Part shown: positions 43,353-50,881 of the stretch, one piece after another | Layout of the letters: the number at the start of each line of letters is the position of its first letter | Position numbering within the stretch: position 1 is the stretch's first letter | NCBI GenBank assembly: GCA_023386885.1 | Contig: JAEWIX010000019.1 | Coordinates: 1-58,536, forward strand | DNA from: Pseudomonadota bacterium | GTDB lineage: Bacteria; Pseudomonadota; Alphaproteobacteria; Rhizobiales; Xanthobacteraceae | Length of the DNA stretch: 58,536 nucleotides | Direction: 5' to 3' | Translations under genes and position numbers: made by a program | Notes under the pieces: model-generated | The model's input: only the letters and a program-made list of their open reading frames with translations | Database searches by the model: none | Told to the model about the DNA's origin: nothing

Positions 43353-44021
43353 ATGCGGCGCCGTTCGATCGTCTCAATCATTGTCGTTGTTCTGGCGTGT
43401 GCTGCCTTCGTTGCATCAGGAAAAGCCATGAGCCAAACCCCGTTGCACGCGGCGGCCGCCAAGGGCGATGTCGCCGGCATCAAGAAGCTGCTGTCTGAAG
43501 GTGCAAGTATCGACACGCGCGATCGTACCGGGGCCACGGCACTGCTTGTCGCGACCCATGGCAATCAGGCCGCCGCCGCCGAGGCATTGATCAACGCCGG
43601 GGCCGACGTCAATGCCAAGGACAACATCAACGATAGTCCGTATCTCTACGCAGGTGCGCGGGGCCATCTCGAAATTCTCAAGATGACGCTTGCGCACGGC
43701 GCCGATCTCAAAAGCACAAATCGCTATGGCGGCACCGCTCTCATTCCTGCGGCGGAGCGCGGCCATGTCGAAACCGTCCGCACCCTCATCGAGGCCGGCG
43801 TCGATGTCGATCACATCAACAGGCTCGATTGGACGGCTTTGTTGGAAGCGATCATTCTCGGCAATGGTGGAGAGCGTCACCAACGGATCGTTGAGTTGCT
43901 GGTGAAGGCCAGAGCCAACGTCAATCTGGCCGATGGCAAGGGCGAGACACCGCTGCAACATGCGCGCAGCCGTGGCTACGTTGCGATTGAAAAGATTCTA
44001 GTCGCGGCGGGCGCACGGTGA
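43353..44021 (+). CDS. Exported ankyrin-repeat protein
   Basis: A 222-residue protein. A signal peptide (basic MRRR, hydrophobic core, cleavage after about residue 25) precedes five to six ankyrin repeats, visible as TPLHAAAAKGDVAGIKKLL, TALLVATHGNQAAAAEALI, SPYLYAGARGHLEILKM, TALIPAAERGHVETVRTLI and TPLQHARSRGYVAIEKILV. Ankyrin arrays mediate protein-protein contact; periplasmic ones sometimes protect against oxidative stress or inhibit partner enzymes. I chose ATG 43353 because it gives a clean leader; the frame extends to 43299. It is followed 15 bp later by a deaminase gene. Confidence 0.82.
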   Translation: MRRRSIVSIIVVVLACAAFVASGKAMSQTPLHAAAAKGDVAGIKKLLSEGASIDTRDRTGATALLVATHGNQAAAAEALINAGADVNAKDNINDSPYLYAGARGHLEILKMTLAHGADLKSTNRYGGTALIPAAERGHVETVRTLIEAGVDVDHINRLDWTALLEAIILGNGGERHQRIVELLVKARANVNLADGKGETPLQHARSRGYVAIEKILVAAGAR

Positions 44022-44036
44022 GGCAAGGAGACTGGC

Positions 44037-44510
44037 ATGTCGGATGAAAAGCGATTCCTGTGTGAAGCGATCGAACTGGCGCACGCCAACATCGCGAAAG
44101 GCGGCCGTCCGTTCGGCGCAGTCGTGGTGAAGGACGGTGAGGTCGTCGCTACGGGCGTCAACGAGATCCACAGCAGCAACGATCCGACCGCGCATGCTGA
44201 ACTGACCGCGATACGCGCCGCCAGTCGCAAGCTCGGCTCGCCGAACCTTGCAGGCTGTTCGGTTTACGCCAGCGGCCATCCGTGCCCAATGTGCATGGCC
44301 GCGATGCGGATGGCTGGCGTTGGTGAGGTGACCTACGCCTATTCCAACGACGACGGCGCACCCTATGGGCTATCGACCGCGGAGATCTATGCCGAGCTGG
44401 CCAAGCCATTCGTCGAGCAGTCCATGAAAATCCGCTATGTGCCGGTTCGATCGGCGCAGCATCCGGATATTTATGCGGACTGGGAGAAAGGTCAGGCCAA
44501 TCGCGCCTGA
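44037..44510 (+). CDS. Nucleoside/purine deaminase (CDA superfamily)
   Basis: A 157-residue zinc deaminase with His53-Ala-Glu55 (HAE) and the PCxxC pair (Cys83, Cys86), plus the N-terminal RPFGAVVVKDGEVVATG segment typical of guanine deaminase/TadA-like enzymes. The C-terminal FVEQSMKIRYVPV is more like guanine deaminase GuaD than tRNA TadA. It would convert guanine, or a similar base, to the oxo form with ammonia release. GGCAAGGAG lies upstream. It is directly followed (7 bp) by an MFS transporter gene, suggesting uptake and deamination of a nitrogenous compound. Confidence 0.87.
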   Translation: MSDEKRFLCEAIELAHANIAKGGRPFGAVVVKDGEVVATGVNEIHSSNDPTAHAELTAIRAASRKLGSPNLAGCSVYASGHPCPMCMAAMRMAGVGEVTYAYSNDDGAPYGLSTAEIYAELAKPFVEQSMKIRYVPVRSAQHPDIYADWEKGQANRA

Positions 44511-44517
44511 TCGAAAC

Positions 44518-45783
44518 ATGAAACTTGAATCTCCATCGTCCAGCCGCGTCCTGCAGCTCGCGGTCGTCGCTCTGGTCGGCCTCAACCTGCGGCCGTTCAT
44601 TACCGGTATCGGCCCGCTTGCTGGCGACATGAACGCGCAGATCGGCCTCGGCCTTCAGGGCATGGCGCTGCTGACGCTTGTGCCGATGCTGCTGATGGGG
44701 TGTTTCGCCTTTGCCGGTCCGGCCCTGCAGGCGCGGGTGGGTGCGCGGCGTGCGGTGATCGCGGCGCTCGCCATCCTTGCCGCTGCATCGTTTCTGCGGC
44801 TGTTCGTTTCGAGTGGCGAACAGATCGTCGCCACGGCGGCTTTGCTCGGATTCGGTGCTGCGATCATTCAGGCTGTATTTCCCGGCATCGTGAAGCAGCA
44901 GTTTCCTCACCATGTCGGCATGGTGATGGGACTCTACTCGGCGATGCTGATGGGCGGCGGTGCGGTGGGCGCGCAGGCGTCGCCAATATTCGCCGATCTG
45001 TTTGGAAACTGGCGCGGCGGTCTGGCCTGGATGGCTGTGCCGGCATTGGCCGCAATGTTTCTGGCGGCGTGTTACTTGCCTCGCGACAATGCCGGCCGTC
45101 AGAACGGCGCGAGCGCGGCGAGTTTCCTCAAGCGACCGCGTACATGGCTGTTGATGGCGTGCTTCGGTCTCGTCAATGGCGGCTATTCGACCGTCGTGGC
45201 GTGGCTCGCACCATCCTATCAGGAGTACGGCTGGACCGGGGCCGCCAGCGGCAGCCTGTTGGCGATCATGGCGCTTTGCCAGGCGGTCGCGGCGCTGCTG
45301 CTGCCGACGTTGGCGCGTGGAACCACCGATTTGCGACCGTGGCTATGGTTGACGCTGGCGATGCAGGCCGCTGGCTTTGTCGGGCTCGCGTTGTGGCCGG
45401 AAGCCACGCCGATCGTCTGGGCCATTTTGCTGGGGGCAGGGCTGGGCGGTTGCTTCGCACTGTCGATGATCGTGGCGCTCGATCACTTGCCGGATCCGAC
45501 GCAGGCCGGTGCGCTGTCGGCTCTGATGCAGGGCGGTGGTTTTCTGATCGCGGCAATTCCGCCTTGGATCGTCGCCGTTCTTCATGACATCACCGGCAGC
45601 TTCCTGGCCGGCTGGATGTTGCACCTTGCCTGCATCGCCTTGGTGACGGTGCTGTATTGGTGGGTCGATCCACGGGGCTATGAGCGGGCGATGGCATCGA
45701 TGTCCCGTCATGACGCCTGCGACGGGCCCGATACCGATGGCGTCTTTTCGAACGACGTCATGCGGCGGAAGCCTTCGACCTGA
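44518..45783 (+). CDS. MFS transporter, CynX/NimT type
   Basis: A 421-residue carrier with 12 hydrophobic segments. The first contains LVGLNLRPFITGIGPLAGDM, the hallmark 'NLRP' region of the CynX/NimT (cyanate or 2-nitroimidazole) subfamily. The ATG at 44518 follows the deaminase stop by 7 bp; the longer open frame from 44437 overlaps that gene and is rejected. The substrate is not identifiable; coupling with the deaminase makes a purine-like or cyanate-like nitrogen compound possible. Confidence 0.85.
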   Translation: MKLESPSSSRVLQLAVVALVGLNLRPFITGIGPLAGDMNAQIGLGLQGMALLTLVPMLLMGCFAFAGPALQARVGARRAVIAALAILAAASFLRLFVSSGEQIVATAALLGFGAAIIQAVFPGIVKQQFPHHVGMVMGLYSAMLMGGGAVGAQASPIFADLFGNWRGGLAWMAVPALAAMFLAACYLPRDNAGRQNGASAASFLKRPRTWLLMACFGLVNGGYSTVVAWLAPSYQEYGWTGAASGSLLAIMALCQAVAALLLPTLARGTTDLRPWLWLTLAMQAAGFVGLALWPEATPIVWAILLGAGLGGCFALSMIVALDHLPDPTQAGALSALMQGGGFLIAAIPPWIVAVLHDITGSFLAGWMLHLACIALVTVLYWWVDPRGYERAMASMSRHDACDGPDTDGVFSNDVMRRKPST

Positions 45784-45974
45784 TTACGTCGCGGGTCGAG
45801 CAGAGGGATGGCGTTCGCTCCTTAGCGTGCGATGCAGCACGTTAATATGAATTCGAGATCATATCCTAACTTATGAAGTGCTCTTCAATATTAGCTGTTG
45901 AAGCATTTCCCGCGAATATGAAATGCTGGTGTCTACGCCCATATATGATCTTAATTTCATAATAGGCACTGCAG
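45784..45974. promoter_or_regulatory. AT-rich promoter region with inverted repeats
   Basis: A 191-bp region upstream of the ModE-like regulator gene, much more AT-rich than the surroundings. A stem AGCATTTC/GAAATGCT (45902-45909 with 45920-45927) and a spaced dyad AGATCATAT ... ATATGATCT (45856-45864 and 45943-45951) are visible. They are good candidates for autoregulatory or looping sites. Confidence 0.45.
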
Positions 45975-47066
45975 ATGCAAATTGAAATTGAAACCATCTG
46001 GCGTTTTCACAAGGAGGGTAGCCCGCAAACCGCTGTGGTGATGTTGGGTGTTCTCAACGAGATCAGAAAAACCGGCAAGCTGACCAGCGCCGCAAGTTAT
46101 GCGCGGCTCTCGTATCGTCATGTCTGGAGTCTGATCGAACAGTGGTCGGATTTCTTCGGCGTGCCGCTGGTGGAAACCCATCGCGGTAAGGGAACGACGC
46201 TCACCAGTTTCGGGGAAAAACTGGTCTGGGCCGGACAGCGTCTGCAAGCGCGGCTCGGTCCGCAACTCGAAAATCTCGCGCAGGAGTTGTCAACGGAGAT
46301 CAAGCCGTTCCTGCACAGCGGCCCCACGGTCATTCGCGTTCACGCAAGCCATGGCTTTGCCGTCCCGAAGTTGCGCGAACTGCTCGACCGCACACCCGGG
46401 ATCGGTATCGACCTGCGCTATGTCAGCAATCAGAATTCGCTGGTCTCTCTGGCGCAGGGCGCCTGCGACCTGTCGGGGGTTCATTTGCCGCGCGGCATTC
46501 TGCGTCAGCAAAGTGTCGATGCCTGCAAGGAGTGGCTCGATCCGCGCGAATATCGCGTGATCAATTTCGTTACGCGCGAATTGGGCCTCATGGTCAAGCC
46601 AGGGAATCCGCTCGAGGTGAACTCGCTTCAAGATCTCGTTGAACGCAAGGTGCGCTTCGTCAATCGCGATCCCGATTCAGGAACACGGCTGTTGTTCAAT
46701 CAATTGCTGGCATTGCACAAGATCGACGAAGCGGCGATCAACGGCGCGCAACGCATGGAGTTTACTCATGCGGCCGTCGCCGCTTACGTGGCAAGCGATA
46801 TGGCCGATGCCAGCTTCGGCGTTGAGGCGGCCGCGCGGCAGTTCGGGCTCGATTTCGTCCGGCTGCTGACGGAGGATTACTTCTTCGTCTGTCGCCGCGC
46901 TTTCCTCGAGACTGAGCCGATGCGGCGCGTGCTCGAGATCATGAAGGGCACTGAGTTTCACGATGCCGTCGCGACGTTGCCGGGATACATCGCGGCCAGT
47001 ACAGGCACGGTCAGTACCGTGCCGCGTTTTCTCGACAGCGTCGAGGCGAAAGCGGTCGCCTCCTGA
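45975..47066 (+). CDS. ModE-like HTH regulator with periplasmic-binding-protein-like domain
   Basis: A 363-residue regulator. The N-terminal 110 residues match the ModE-type winged helix (LNEIRKTGKLTSAASYARLSYRHVWSLIEQW...LVETHRGKGTTLTSFGEKL). The rest is a PBP_like domain of the kind that binds tungstate/molybdate or small oxyanions (VRFVNRDPDSGTRLLFNQLL and ADASFGVEAAARQFGLDFV). Regulators of this combination are often located near molybdoenzymes or anion transporters. The convergent oxalate/formate-type carrier and its small partner gene are the nearest candidates, but they have their own strong terminator boundary. The ligand is not known. Confidence 0.85.
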   Translation: MQIEIETIWRFHKEGSPQTAVVMLGVLNEIRKTGKLTSAASYARLSYRHVWSLIEQWSDFFGVPLVETHRGKGTTLTSFGEKLVWAGQRLQARLGPQLENLAQELSTEIKPFLHSGPTVIRVHASHGFAVPKLRELLDRTPGIGIDLRYVSNQNSLVSLAQGACDLSGVHLPRGILRQQSVDACKEWLDPREYRVINFVTRELGLMVKPGNPLEVNSLQDLVERKVRFVNRDPDSGTRLLFNQLLALHKIDEAAINGAQRMEFTHAAVAAYVASDMADASFGVEAAARQFGLDFVRLLTEDYFFVCRRAFLETEPMRRVLEIMKGTEFHDAVATLPGYIAASTGTVSTVPRFLDSVEAKAVAS

Positions 47067-47110
47067 TCACCGTCGCTGGGCGCGTGCCGTCCACGGACAC
47101 TGCCGACAAG

Positions 47111-47140
47111 ACAATGCCCGCGGCCAGCCGCGGGCATTGT
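47111..47140. terminator. Strong bidirectional stem-loop
   Basis: A perfect inverted repeat ACAATGCCCGCGG / CCGCGGGCATTGT of 13 bp with a 4-nt loop separates the plus-strand regulator from the minus-strand transporter operon. It has the form of a rho-independent terminator, though the following T-run is short. Confidence 0.75.
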
Positions 47141-47163
47141 TCGTTATTGATGGTGGTTTCGGA

Positions 47164-47189
47164 TAAGCCGGGCGCTTTGACCCGGCTTA
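47164..47189 (-). terminator. Hairpin after small transporter-subunit gene
   Basis: A 9-bp stem TAAGCCGGG/CCCGGCTTA with an 8-nt loop lies 10 bp after the stop of the 41-codon gene on the minus strand. It probably serves as 3' end or stability element, followed by the larger bidirectional stem. Confidence 0.55.
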
Positions 47190-47198
47190 CCCGAAAGC

Positions 47199-47324
47199 CT
47201 ATTGAAACAATTTCATCGCGTTGGCGAGAGTCTGCAGCACGCCCCAGACGAGCGGGATACCGACGAACCCCCACGCGAGAATCAGCTTCAACGTGGTCGA
47301 ACTGTCCTGAGTTGCGTTTGACAT
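47199..47324 (-). CDS. 41-residue MFS carrier small subunit (oxalate/formate family partner)
   Basis: This gene is so short that routine ORF lists usually drop it. It encodes 41 residues with a polar start (MSNATQDSS), one hydrophobic helix (LILAWGFVGIPLVWGVLQTL) and the end ANAMKLFQ. This matches the tiny membrane proteins found directly behind oxalate/formate-type MFS carriers in proteobacteria ('MFS transporter small subunit'). GAGAGGAGAA precedes the ATG. It starts 11 bp after the carrier's stop and ends before a hairpin, so it is the second gene of a two-gene operon. Function: probably binds or stabilises the carrier (inferred from conserved linkage, not from mechanism). Confidence 0.85.
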   Translation of the reverse strand: MSNATQDSSTTLKLILAWGFVGIPLVWGVLQTLANAMKLFQ

Positions 47325-47335
47325 GTTTTCTCCTC

Positions 47336-48766
47336 TCAAGCCTTGGCTGCCGCAGCGGCCGCTGCCGTTGCGTTTCCGGCTTCGCTGCTGTCCTTCATAT
47401 GGAAGCGTGCATCGACGGCCTTGACCAGCAGGTTGCAGATGAAGCCGATCACCAGCAGGCCCGCCATGATGTACATGGTGTTGTTGTAGGCCTGCGCCTT
47501 CGGTACGCCGTGAGTAATGTTGTACTCACGAAGATAGTTGACGATGACAGGGCCGAAGATGCCCGCCGCTGACCATGCCGTCAGCAGCAGTCCATGGATG
47601 GCGCCGACGTAGCGCACGCCGAACATGTCCTTGAGATAGGCCGGCACGGTCGAGAAGCCGCCGCCATACATGCTGATGATGATCAGGAAGCAGATGACGA
47701 ACAACGCCACGTTGCCGGTCGATCCGGCATGAGGCACCGTGCAATACAGGATAAAGCCCAGCACCATGAACACAAAGTAGGTGTTTCGACGGCCGATGTA
47801 GTCCGACGTCGTCGCCCAGGCGAAGCGGCCGCCCATGTTGAACAGACTCATCAGGCCGACAAAGCCGGCGGCTGCGATCGGAGTGATCTGACCCGGGAAC
47901 ATTTCCTGGCTCATGGCCGAGGCCTGTCCGAGCACGCCGATGCCGGCGGTCACGTTGAGGCACAGCACCCACCAGATCAGCCAGAACTGCGGCGTCTTGA
48001 GCGCGTCGTAGACAAAGACGTCGTTCTTGCTGATGAGCTTCTTCGACTGCGCCGGCGCCACGTAGCCGGCCGGAGCCCAGCCTGCAGGCGGAACGCGAAC
48101 GAGCATTGAGCCGATCAACATGAAGAACAGGTAGACAACACCGAGCACGATGAACGTCTCCATGACGCCGATATGAGTCGATGTCGAGAACTTGCTCATG
48201 AGCCAGACCGAGAGCGGCGAAGCGATGAAGGCACCGCCGCCGAAGCCCATGATCGCCATGCCGGTGGCCATGCCCGGCCGATCCGGGAACCATTTGATCA
48301 GCGTCGAGACCGGCGAGATGTAGCCGATTCCGAGCGCGATACCGCCCAGCACGCCGTAGCCCAGATAGATCAGCCACAGATTGTGGACCTTGATGCCGAT
48401 AGCGGAGATGAAAAAGCCTCCCGCCCAGCACAGGGCTGCAGCGAACATGGCCTTGCGCGGACCGCCTTCCTCGACCCACCTGCCAAATACAGCGGACGAC
48501 ACGCCGAGGAAAAAGATTGCCAGCGAAAAAATCCAGCCGAGTTGGGTAAGCTTCCAGTCCTCCGGTGTCGATTGCGAAATGCCGATGAGCTTGGTCATCG
48601 GCAGATTGAACACGCTGAAGGCATAGGCTTGTCCGATGCACAGATGCACGCACAGCGCCGCTGGCGGGACCAGCCAGCGCGAGAAGCCGGGTTTTGCGAT
48701 CGAATGAGAACGATCGAGAAACGGGATCATCGATCGTGAGTAGGATTTCGGTTCCGTCACTTCCAT
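47336..48766 (-). CDS. MFS carrier of the oxalate:formate antiporter family
   Basis: A 476-residue transporter with 12 membrane helices and family features: RWLVPPAALCVHLCIGQAYAFSVFN in helix 1, GGIALGIGYISPVSTLIKWFPDRPG in the first half, NMGGRFAWATTSDYIGRRNTYF between helices 8 and 9. It would exchange organic anions such as oxalate and formate across the inner membrane; the exact substrate in this branch is uncertain. GGGGAGGAG lies before its ATG. Its partner small-subunit gene follows after 11 bp. No oxalyl-CoA decarboxylase or formyl-CoA transferase gene is present in the window, so oxalate use cannot be confirmed here. Confidence 0.88.
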   Translation of the reverse strand: MEVTEPKSYSRSMIPFLDRSHSIAKPGFSRWLVPPAALCVHLCIGQAYAFSVFNLPMTKLIGISQSTPEDWKLTQLGWIFSLAIFFLGVSSAVFGRWVEEGGPRKAMFAAALCWAGGFFISAIGIKVHNLWLIYLGYGVLGGIALGIGYISPVSTLIKWFPDRPGMATGMAIMGFGGGAFIASPLSVWLMSKFSTSTHIGVMETFIVLGVVYLFFMLIGSMLVRVPPAGWAPAGYVAPAQSKKLISKNDVFVYDALKTPQFWLIWWVLCLNVTAGIGVLGQASAMSQEMFPGQITPIAAAGFVGLMSLFNMGGRFAWATTSDYIGRRNTYFVFMVLGFILYCTVPHAGSTGNVALFVICFLIIISMYGGGFSTVPAYLKDMFGVRYVGAIHGLLLTAWSAAGIFGPVIVNYLREYNITHGVPKAQAYNNTMYIMAGLLVIGFICNLLVKAVDARFHMKDSSEAGNATAAAAAAAKA

Positions 48767-49560
48767 CTGGTCTCCTCCCCTTTTGTCAGTTTGTTTTTCG
48801 TCGCGACAGTTATTGATTGTCTTGCGTCACGAGCAGCTGCACTGCTTCGCGTATGGGCGGATCAAATCCCTTGCCACCGTTCTGCAGATGAGATTTGATC
48901 TGGTTGCGCATCCGGGATTGCGGAATCTGCGCAGGTGATCGGCGACGGCCTCCGGTTGCGAAACGACGATTGTTCTTGGCAAACGCGGTAGCGTCTTCAT
49001 AGCAATGCGTCCGTCCGTTGGACGATGAAACCTGCACTGCCGGGCGTCTGTATTCCGGATAGTGAGTTGCCCAATCGGAACAGTCGGCTATTACCACGTT
49101 GGCCATCGTATCCGGATGGCGAAATGTCGTATTGACCACGCCAAGTGCGACGCGCCCGGTCACCTGCAACGTGCCAGGCTTTGCTTTCAGCGCATCGATA
49201 ACGCCGCGCGCGGCCGCCCCTTCCCAACCAAGGTACCCGTGCAAAAACGTTTCCCCGTGCCTACGACTTTTTGCTCTTAACCAAAACGCTTGCGGCGAGC
49301 TGGCTAATTCGTGTTCCCGATCTTGTGTCGCCCAACCGCCGCCATAAGAGCGTGATCAGGCTCCCGTCGTCTTATTCCTGTTCCAAATGGCCGTACTGTC
49401 AATATGAACGCCATTTCCAATGAGCGTATGGGAGGGGTTTGCATAACCCGATGGAGGCATGCTCGCGCGTGCTCGGGAAGGTCCATTTCAAACCGCACCA
49501 GGCTCATCTTCGCCGGAGCCGGTCGCACTGCCGTTCAACAGCAAAGCTGTTGGTGGTTCC
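48767..49560. other. Intergenic region with one doubtful ORF
   Basis: Nearly 800 bp between the MFS carrier and the MarR gene, both on the minus strand. It contains the MFS promoter and one minus-strand frame of weak coding character, listed separately. Otherwise nothing is recognised. Confidence 0.4.
48810..49244 (-). CDS. Hypothetical ORF, possibly a decayed gene
   Basis: A 144-codon frame with moderately protein-like N-terminal two thirds (a GVIDALKAKPGTLQVTGRVALGVV-like stretch with alternating hydrophobic residues) and a basic, low-complexity end. By eye the third-codon-position GC is only about 60 percent, lower than in its neighbours. No domain, signal peptide or ribosome site is recognised. 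It may be a degraded fragment, a horizontally acquired gene, or chance. Confidence 0.2.
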   Translation of the reverse strand: MHGYLGWEGAAARGVIDALKAKPGTLQVTGRVALGVVNTTFRHPDTMANVVIADCSDWATHYPEYRRPAVQVSSSNGRTHCYEDATAFAKNNRRFATGGRRRSPAQIPQSRMRNQIKSHLQNGGKGFDPPIREAVQLLVTQDNQ

Positions 49561-50151
49561 TCAGCGCGATCGCGCGGTAGCCCGCTTGCGGCCGCGCGTA
49601 GTTGTGGACACGGGCTCGTCCTCGTTCAGCCGCAACGTCCTTTCGACATGCTCGGCGAGCTTGATCGCCTGATCGCCGTGTGCGGCAAGGCGATTCAGGA
49701 GAAGTAGCAACTGCTCGAACTCCGCGCGTGTGAGCGTTCCAAACAGCGCGTCATTGACCGGCCGCTGAAACGCCGCAAGCTTCGTCAAGCGCGCAATGCC
49801 GGCAGGCGTCACGGCAAGCTGGACACGGCGTCGGTCGCCCGCGTGCGTCGTCTTTTCGATCAGTCCGTCAGATACCAGCTTGTTGACTTCGATGGTGACG
49901 AAGGCGCCGCTGAGATACAGGCGCTCGGCAAGCTGATTGATTCCCAGCGGCTCGTCCTGCCGCGAATGCATGACGGCGATCAGGATCAGATATTGCGTCG
50001 TCGACAGATCGGCGTAACCCGCAAACTTGGCCCGCGCGGCATCGAGGCTGCGCCCGAATGCGAAGTAAGCATACAGCAGCTCCCGGAAGGTTTGATCGCC
50101 GCTGTCGTCCAGGAGTTCGGGCCGTGATGTCGTCAGCAACGGGGAGTGCAC
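49561..50151 (-). CDS. MarR-family transcriptional regulator
   Basis: A 196-residue MarR protein. The winged helix spans about 52-115, with recognition helix LYLSGAFVTIEVNKLVSDGLI and the conserved wing HAGDRRRVQLAVT (D-R-R-R). The C-terminal tail is basic. MarR dimers usually repress adjacent catabolic genes and release DNA on binding an aromatic ligand. It is divergent from the flavin-reductase/HpaB operon, and a 19-bp dyad overlapping that operon's promoter is its probable operator. Confidence 0.9.
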   Translation of the reverse strand: MHSPLLTTSRPELLDDSGDQTFRELLYAYFAFGRSLDAARAKFAGYADLSTTQYLILIAVMHSRQDEPLGINQLAERLYLSGAFVTIEVNKLVSDGLIEKTTHAGDRRRVQLAVTPAGIARLTKLAAFQRPVNDALFGTLTRAEFEQLLLLLNRLAAHGDQAIKLAEHVERTLRLNEDEPVSTTTRGRKRATARSR

Positions 50152-50235
50152 TGTAAGTCCCTCATTTTTCTCGAATTTTGCAATCTATCATGAGTCGCGT
50201 GGCTGCTTGCGAAACATAATTTCGTCAAACCGTCG

Positions 50236-50263
50236 TTGACATTTCGCAAATTAGCTTTACAAA
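50236..50263 (+). promoter_or_regulatory. Predicted sigma-70 promoter of catabolic operon
   Basis: TTGACA at 50236-50241 and TACAAA at 50258-50263 are separated by 16 bp, upstream of the flavin-reductase ATG at 50284. This explains why the open frame upstream of that ATG is not coding. Confidence 0.55.
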
Positions 50264-50270
50264 AAAGCTA
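50252..50270. promoter_or_regulatory. Probable MarR operator (19-bp dyad)
   Basis: TAGCTTT-ACAAA-AAAGCTA is a 7-bp perfect inverted repeat with a 5-bp spacer, a usual MarR-site size. It covers the predicted -10 element, so occupation would block transcription of the catabolic operon. Confidence 0.6.
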
Positions 50271-50283
50271 TTCTAGAAAGATA

Positions 50284-50841
50284 ATGGAATCCCTGGAAAC
50301 GTCAACGGCGGACACGTCTTTCATGCAGGATCGCGAATTCAGGCGCTCACTCGGAGAGTTCGCCACCGGCGTTGCGGTGGTCACCGCGCGCGGCAAGGGC
50401 GACGACCTCGTTGGCATGACGATGAGTTCGTTCAATTCCGTTTCCGTCGATCCGCCCCTGGTTCTGTTCAGTGTCGATCGCAAGGCGCTCAGCCTGCCCG
50501 CGATGCTCGAGGCGAAGGGCTTCGCCATCAATGTGCTGGCACGCGAGCAGGAAAGTATCTCCAACAAATTCGCTCGCGCGTTGTCGAACAAGTGGGACCA
50601 GGTGAAGACCACGGTGGGGCATGCCGAGGCGCCACTGATCTCCGGCGCGCTCGCGCATTTCGAATGCGCGCCCTACGCCAACTACGATGGCGGCGATCAC
50701 GTGATCTTCGTGGTGCGCGTCGTGCGCCACGCCGCCCATCCCGATACGCCGATGCCGCTCATTTTCTTCCGTGGCCGCTACCGCGATCTGGTCGACGAGA
50801 CCGAACGCGAACCCGAATGGCCACTTCCGATCCACTACTGA
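50284..50841 (+). CDS. Flavin reductase, HpaC/RutF type
   Basis: A 185-residue enzyme of the flavin-reductase-like split-barrel family. The N-terminal FRRSLGEFATGVAVVTAR, MTMSSFNSVSVDPPLVLFSV and AINVLAREQESISNKFA segments are diagnostic. It uses NAD(P)H to make free FADH2 for the partner monooxygenase encoded next. The open frame extends to 50236, but that part overlaps the promoter and operator; ATG 50284 is therefore the sensible start, with AGAAAG as a modest ribosome site. First gene of the catabolic operon. Confidence 0.9.
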   Translation: MESLETSTADTSFMQDREFRRSLGEFATGVAVVTARGKGDDLVGMTMSSFNSVSVDPPLVLFSVDRKALSLPAMLEAKGFAINVLAREQESISNKFARALSNKWDQVKTTVGHAEAPLISGALAHFECAPYANYDGGDHVIFVVRVVRHAAHPDTPMPLIFFRGRYRDLVDETEREPEWPLPIHY

Positions 50842-50881
50842 CCGAATTTGGAAATTCAACTGACACGCTGGAGAACATCCG

